Source of the DNA: Lachnospiraceae bacterium
GTDB lineage: Bacteria > Bacillota_A > Clostridia > Lachnospirales > Lachnospiraceae
Reading direction: 5' to 3'
Assembly: GCA_017958245.1 (NCBI GenBank)
Contig: JAGDDC010000039.1
Coordinates: forward strand, 1 to 8,290
Length of the DNA: 8,290 nucleotides
The notes under the pieces were generated by a model. The model made no database searches. It saw only the letters and a program-made list of their open reading frames with translations, and had not been told where the DNA came from. The stretch's first letter is position 1. Every line of letters begins with the position of its first letter. The position numbers and the translations under genes were made by a program. This document shows, piece after piece, positions 4,822 to 8,290 of the stretch.

Positions 4822-6049
4822 ACTTTTGATGCCGGCCGGGAGCCTTGATGTCCTAAAGACCGCCTTTACCTACGGGGCGGACGCGGTCTATCTGGGCGGC
4901 GACCTCTACGGGCTGAGGGCCAAGGCTGAGAACTTCGACGGGGAGCGCATGAGAGAGGGCATAGCCTTCGCTCACGAAAGAGGCGGCAAGGTCTACGTCA
5001 CCGTCAACATAACGGCGCACGACAGGGATTTTGAAGGGCTCGAAAAGTATCTTTCGGAGCTGAAGGAGATAAGGCCGGATGCGCTGATAGTATCGGATCC
5101 CGGAGTTTTCGACACGGCGAGGCGCATTTGCCCCGAGATCGACATCCACATAAGCACGCAGGCAAACAACACGAACTCGCGCACCTTCCTCTTCTGGGCG
5201 AAGCAGGGCGCAAAGAGAGTGGTGTCTGCGCGGGAGCTGAGTCTCGAGGAGATCGGGACCATTAGAAAGAGCATACCCGAGGACTTCGAGATAGAGACCT
5301 TCGTCCACGGCGCCATGTGCATCTCTTATTCGGGCAGATGCCTGCTGTCAAACTATATGACGGGGCGCGACGCGAACCTGGGCGAGTGCACCCACCCCTG
5401 CAGGTGGAAGTACTACGTGACCGAGGAGACGAGGCCGGGCGAGTACATGCCTGTCTTTGAGAACGAGAGAGGGACTTTTATCTTCAACTCAAAGGATCTG
5501 TGCATGGTCCGCCACATACCGGAGCTTTTGAAGGCCGGTATCGACAGCTTCAAGGTCGAGGGCAGGATGAAGACGGCGCTGTACGTTGCGACCGTTGCCA
5601 GAGCCTACAGGCTCGCGATAGACGACTTTTTGGAGGATCCCGCAAAGTACGAGGCGAGGAAAGACTTCTACTTCGAGGAGATCGGCAAATGCACCAACAG
5701 GAACTTCTCGACGGGGTTCTTCTTCGGGAAGCCGGGCGCGGATTCGCAGAACTACGGCACAAGCACCTACATAAAGGACTATGTGTACCTCGGCACGGTG
5801 AACCTCGTTGACAAAGAGGGCTACGCTCACCTCGAGCAGAAGAACAAGTTCAGCGTGGGTGACTGCCTCGAGTGCATGAGGCCGGACGGTGAGAACACAC
5901 AGCTCAGGGTGCTCGACATGACGGATGAGGAGGGAGCTCACATGGAGAGCTGCCCGCACCCCAAGCAGCACATCAGAGTCAAGTTCGATGTCATGCCCGC
6001 GGAGGGCAACGTCTTAAGGATTTACTCACAGAAAAAGGAGGGCTTATGA
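4808..6049 (+). CDS. trhP: U32 family protein, TrhP-like (tRNA 5-hydroxyuridine formation)
   Basis: A 413-residue cytoplasmic protein of the peptidase U32 family. It begins KKPELLMPAGSLDVLKTAF with GADAVYLGG, the usual TIM-barrel opening. The family signature ETFVHGAMCISYSGRCLLS (residues 163-181) is complete. Cys171, Cys178, Cys194 and Cys198 (GECTHPC) are the likely iron-sulfur ligands. Residues from about 325 form the beta-rich C-terminal U32 domain, ending with KQHIRVKFDVMP. Although historically called collagenase-like peptidases, proteins of this type (E. coli TrhP/YegQ, B. subtilis YrrN/YrrO) are required for 5-hydroxyuridine at tRNA position 34. Adjacency to trmR supports this role. 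B. subtilis has two such genes in tandem; here there is one, of YrrO-like length. The ATG at 4808 overlaps trmR by 14 bases, with AAAAGG about 9 bases upstream. Its TGA overlaps the next ATG as ATGA, so the three genes are probably translationally coupled. Confidence 0.88.
   Translation: MKKPELLMPAGSLDVLKTAFTYGADAVYLGGDLYGLRAKAENFDGERMREGIAFAHERGGKVYVTVNITAHDRDFEGLEKYLSELKEIRPDALIVSDPGVFDTARRICPEIDIHISTQANNTNSRTFLFWAKQGAKRVVSARELSLEEIGTIRKSIPEDFEIETFVHGAMCISYSGRCLLSNYMTGRDANLGECTHPCRWKYYVTEETRPGEYMPVFENERGTFIFNSKDLCMVRHIPELLKAGIDSFKVEGRMKTALYVATVARAYRLAIDDFLEDPAKYEARKDFYFEEIGKCTNRNFSTGFFFGKPGADSQNYGTSTYIKDYVYLGTVNLVDKEGYAHLEQKNKFSVGDCLECMRPDGENTQLRVLDMTDEEGAHMESCPHPKQHIRVKFDVMPAEGNVLRIYSQKKEGL
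6035..6041 (+). promoter_or_regulatory. Strong ribosome binding site of the transglutaminase-like gene
   Basis: AAGGAGG matches the full anti-Shine-Dalgarno core, lies inside the last codons of the U32 gene and ends 4 bases before the ATG at 6046. It is the strongest site in the window and suggests high translation of the downstream secreted protein. Confidence 0.8.
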
Positions 6050-7311
6050 AAAAGGTGTTTAAAGGATCAGGAAGGTTTATAGCTCTGGCGCTCGCGCTCC
6101 TGCTCGGGCTTTCGGCAGCTTTCCCCGCATCGGCACAGACGGGTCCGGCACCCGCAGAGGCTGCTGTCACCGTTGAGAGTGCATCATTTGCGGGCGGAGA
6201 GACCGTAAACAGCGTCCACAGCGAAGCGCGCATCAAGCTCAACTACGCCTCGATCAAGCTCGAACAGGGCGAGAAGATCAAGCTGAAGCTTCTCAACGCA
6301 GGTGACAAGCCGATCAAATGGTCCTCCGACAAACCGAAAGTCGTGAGAGTCACGCAGAAAGGTTGGGTGACGGCGCTCAAAGCCGGCAAGACAGCCAGGA
6401 TCACCGCGAAATACGTAGGCAAGGAATACAAGTGCATAGTCCGCGTGACCAAGGGTTCCGGTGACAATAAGGAAGACAAGAAGGTCAACACCGAGTACAT
6501 CAAGCTCTCTGCAAACAGAGACTGGGGCAAGTACAAGAAGCTCCTCGAATACAACGCAAACGACAAGGAATCGCTCTTTGTCGCTCTGGTAAACGGCTTC
6601 GAGAGAGGCGCGGAGACTGTCCGCGTCTACATACCGAAGGGTCAGGGCGAAGCGTATGTAAACCACTACACGAACGGCGTCAGGGACGACCTCTTTGAGC
6701 TGCTTCTCGCTCAGGACAGGGTGCTCTCTGGCTACGCCAACGACTTCAACATGAACTGGACATATGACTATGTTGATTTCGTGCCGGTCTACAAGCACAC
6801 ATGGAAGTGCATCCTCTCGATGCGCTACAAGGATTACAAGATCTCGAACGTCGAGAAGAAGATGATCAAGAAGTTAAAGAAGATGGTCGAAAAGGCAACG
6901 GCGGATACGGACGATCCGCAGGAGATCATCTCGAACCTCTACGACGCGGTGGCGAACCTCGGCACCTACAGGTATTCGTACACTCCAGGAAGCAGGGAGT
7001 ACAGCGAGTACGACGCGGCATCGCTCCTCTTTGATGGAAGCGGCGTGTGCGAGGCTTACGCAAGTGTGTTCCAGATACTGTGCGAGATCTTAGGCTACGA
7101 CAACGTCATGGTCGCAGGCTTTGCAAACGGTGACAAGCACGCGTGGAACAAGATCAAGGTCGGCAAGGGCTGGTACAGCTTCGACCTCACATGGGACGAC
7201 CACGACTATGATACCGGGGCTTCGAGAGATTACTTCATGCTGAAGGACGACGACCCCATGCTCATCGCAGAACATATCTGGAGCAGTTATTATTATCCCG
7301 CATCACCCTGA
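6046..7311 (+). CDS. Secreted Ig-like (Big2) and transglutaminase-like domain protein
   Basis: A 421-residue exported protein. Residues 1-30 form a signal peptide: MKK, basic residues to Arg10, a hydrophobic Ala/Leu core, and a likely signal peptidase I cut after ASA (28-30). No lipobox Cys, LPXTG or C-terminal membrane anchor is seen. Residues 62-135 fit a bacterial Ig-like Big2 domain (KLNYASIKLEQGEKIKL, then IKWSSDKPKVVRV, GWVTALKAGKTARITAKYVG). A charged linker follows at 136-149. Residues 290-400 are a transglutaminase/protease-like core with a plausible triad: Cys335 in GSGVCEAYAS, His365 in HAWN and Asp380 in DLTWDD. The middle (150-290) is unassigned. Such proteins in Clostridia are thought to act at the cell surface as peptidases or cross-linkers; the substrate is unknown. 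The start overlaps the U32 stop as ATGA, with AAGGAGG upstream. The overlap links a surface protein to tRNA-modification genes without an obvious functional reason. Confidence 0.87.
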   Translation: MKKVFKGSGRFIALALALLLGLSAAFPASAQTGPAPAEAAVTVESASFAGGETVNSVHSEARIKLNYASIKLEQGEKIKLKLLNAGDKPIKWSSDKPKVVRVTQKGWVTALKAGKTARITAKYVGKEYKCIVRVTKGSGDNKEDKKVNTEYIKLSANRDWGKYKKLLEYNANDKESLFVALVNGFERGAETVRVYIPKGQGEAYVNHYTNGVRDDLFELLLAQDRVLSGYANDFNMNWTYDYVDFVPVYKHTWKCILSMRYKDYKISNVEKKMIKKLKKMVEKATADTDDPQEIISNLYDAVANLGTYRYSYTPGSREYSEYDAASLLFDGSGVCEAYASVFQILCEILGYDNVMVAGFANGDKHAWNKIKVGKGWYSFDLTWDDHDYDTGASRDYFMLKDDDPMLIAEHIWSSYYYPASP

Positions 7312-7324
7312 TACTGACCTGATC

Positions 7325-7329
7325 GAGGT
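7325..7329 (+). promoter_or_regulatory. Ribosome binding site of the SWIM zinc-finger gene
   Basis: GAGGT lies 8 bases before the ATG at 7338, in the 26-base gap after the transglutaminase-like gene. An out-of-frame ATG at 7333 opens only three codons. No promoter or terminator is visible in this gap, so transcription probably continues from upstream. Confidence 0.65.
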
Positions 7330-7337
7330 TATATGAC

Positions 7338-8290
7338 ATGTTGATCGTAAACAGGACTATCATACGCAACTTAGCCGCAAATGATGTCGCGTACGCGCGC
7401 GGCCTTCAGCTGTTCCGCAACAAGGACGTGAAGTCCGCATCCTACTCGAAGGCCGCCGACCAGTACAAGCTGGTCGTGCACGACCTCTTCGACTATACCG
7501 TGCTCATCAAGCCGAAGGAGGACCAGACCTTCGACTTCACCTGCAACTGTCCTTCGAACCTGAAGGAGCGCGGGGCCTGCAGGCACGTCGTGGCTTCTCT
7601 CTTCAGGATCATGAAGCACCAGGAGGTCAAGAACCGCACGGACATCACGCCCGAGGAGATGAGGCCGCTGAAGGTCCTCGATTACTATTCGAGCCGTGAC
7701 GACGACCTGATCTCGAAGGAGGTCTACCGCGTGGAGCCCGTCATAACAGTGTCGCAGATACTGGGGGACGACGGGGTCTTTGCGTCGCTGTCGCTCAGAG
7801 TCGGAAACACCAGACTCTACAAGGTCCAGGCTCTCAAGCGCTTCATCGCGGAGTACATCGACGGACAGAACATCATACTCGGCAAGGACTTCAAATACAT
7901 AGCCGAGGAGTGTGAGTTCGACAGATCATCAAGGGACATACTGGATTTTCTGATAAGCATTTACGAGGTCTGCGAGCTCTCTGACAGTCAGAGGAGTTCG
8001 AAGGTCTTCTCAAAGTCCCAGATACTCTTGACTCACAGGATGCTTATCAGACTCTTAAAGATACTGGGCAAGAACACGTTTGAACTCTGCCTCTACGACA
8101 GGACGTACGAGAGGGTCAAGGCCTTCAGGGCGAACCCCAACATACGCTACGACCTGGATGTGGTGGAGGACGCGGTCGTGCTCGATTACCGCGACAAGGA
8201 TGCGGTGATCCCTCTCTCAAAGAGCGGTGATCTGATCTATTACAACGGCGCGGTATTCATGCCGGATGCGCGTTTTAAGCGCAATTACGC
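7338..8290 (+). CDS. SWIM zinc-finger protein, probable SNF2-type helicase (N-terminal part, runs off the window)
   Basis: The frame is open from the ATG at 7338 to the window end: 317 codons and no stop. After an opening resembling MLIVNRTIIRNLAANDVAYARG, a SWIM zinc finger of the CxC...CxH form is present, with Cys69, Cys71, Cys81 and His83 (CNCPSNLKERGACRH). The following 230 or so residues are soluble, charged and free of membrane segments. They fit the accessory region between SWIM and ATPase domains of clostridial SNF2 proteins (Pfam SNF2_assoc). The DEAH/helicase motifs would lie past the window, so ATPase activity is not seen here. SNF2-family proteins are DNA translocases that remodel protein-DNA or polymerase complexes; the role of the bacterial SWIM-SNF2 group is poorly known. 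Codon use matches the neighbours. A SWIM protein is sure; the SNF2 part is expected from the family layout. Confidence 0.78.
   Translation, partial: MLIVNRTIIRNLAANDVAYARGLQLFRNKDVKSASYSKAADQYKLVVHDLFDYTVLIKPKEDQTFDFTCNCPSNLKERGACRHVVASLFRIMKHQEVKNRTDITPEEMRPLKVLDYYSSRDDDLISKEVYRVEPVITVSQILGDDGVFASLSLRVGNTRLYKVQALKRFIAEYIDGQNIILGKDFKYIAEECEFDRSSRDILDFLISIYEVCELSDSQRSSKVFSKSQILLTHRMLIRLLKILGKNTFELCLYDRTYERVKAFRANPNIRYDLDVVEDAVVLDYRDKDAVIPLSKSGDLIYYNGAVFMPDARFKRNY

Noticed and set aside
6184..6798. Minus-strand frame (204 codons) opposite the transglutaminase-like gene
   Set aside because: Antisense shadow of a gene with a clear signal peptide and domains; no ribosome site and no recognisable motif.

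Overview
The window looks like chromosomal DNA of a Gram-positive anaerobe, most likely class Clostridia. The evidence is the IreB-RuvX-DUF1292 gene trio, an RNase J gene, purine-rich Shine-Dalgarno sites and moderately high GC with heavy use of AGG/AGA (Arg) and ATA (Ile) codons. I cannot fix the family from the sequence. All genes are on the + strand, packed with short gaps or overlaps. No rRNA, tRNA, insertion sequence, CRISPR array or integration scar is visible.

Region 1 (2-538) is the C-terminal part of a radical-SAM tRNA methylthiotransferase of the MtaB type. Region 2 (550-1741) is a compact unit. It has a near-consensus sigma-A promoter, then ireB, ruvX/yqgF and a small acidic DUF1292 protein (YrzB-like), and ends in a hairpin. 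A structured 86-nt spacer lies between ruvX and the DUF1292 gene. Region 3 (about 1732-4031) has a perfect TATAAT box overlapping the end of that hairpin, ribonuclease J, and a small membrane protein that keeps only the N-terminal part of an MltG/YceG-type transglycosylase. It is closed by a strong hairpin with a GGAA tetraloop.

Region 4 (4051-7311) holds a TrmR-like O-methyltransferase, a U32-family protein of the TrhP type and a secreted Ig-like/transglutaminase-like protein, each overlapping the next. TrhP and TrmR are known to act in succession to make 5-methoxyuridine at tRNA position 34 (hydroxylation, then methylation). Together with mtaB, three of the eight genes are therefore tRNA anticodon-loop modification genes. 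Region 5 (7338 to the window end) is the N-terminal part of a SWIM zinc-finger protein that resembles the start of a bacterial SNF2-type helicase.

The order ireB-ruvX-DUF1292-(mltG-like)-trmR-trhP matches the Bacillus subtilis yrzL-yrrK-yrzB-yrrL-yrrM-yrrN/O region, with RNase J inserted and only one U32 gene. Most of the window is therefore conserved core genome. The more unusual points are the reduced MltG-like protein, an AT-richer insertion of about 40 residues inside the TrmR-like enzyme, two intergenic hairpins that share the same 3' arm and tail, the layout of the RNase J leader, and the overlap of a secreted transglutaminase-like gene with tRNA-modification genes.
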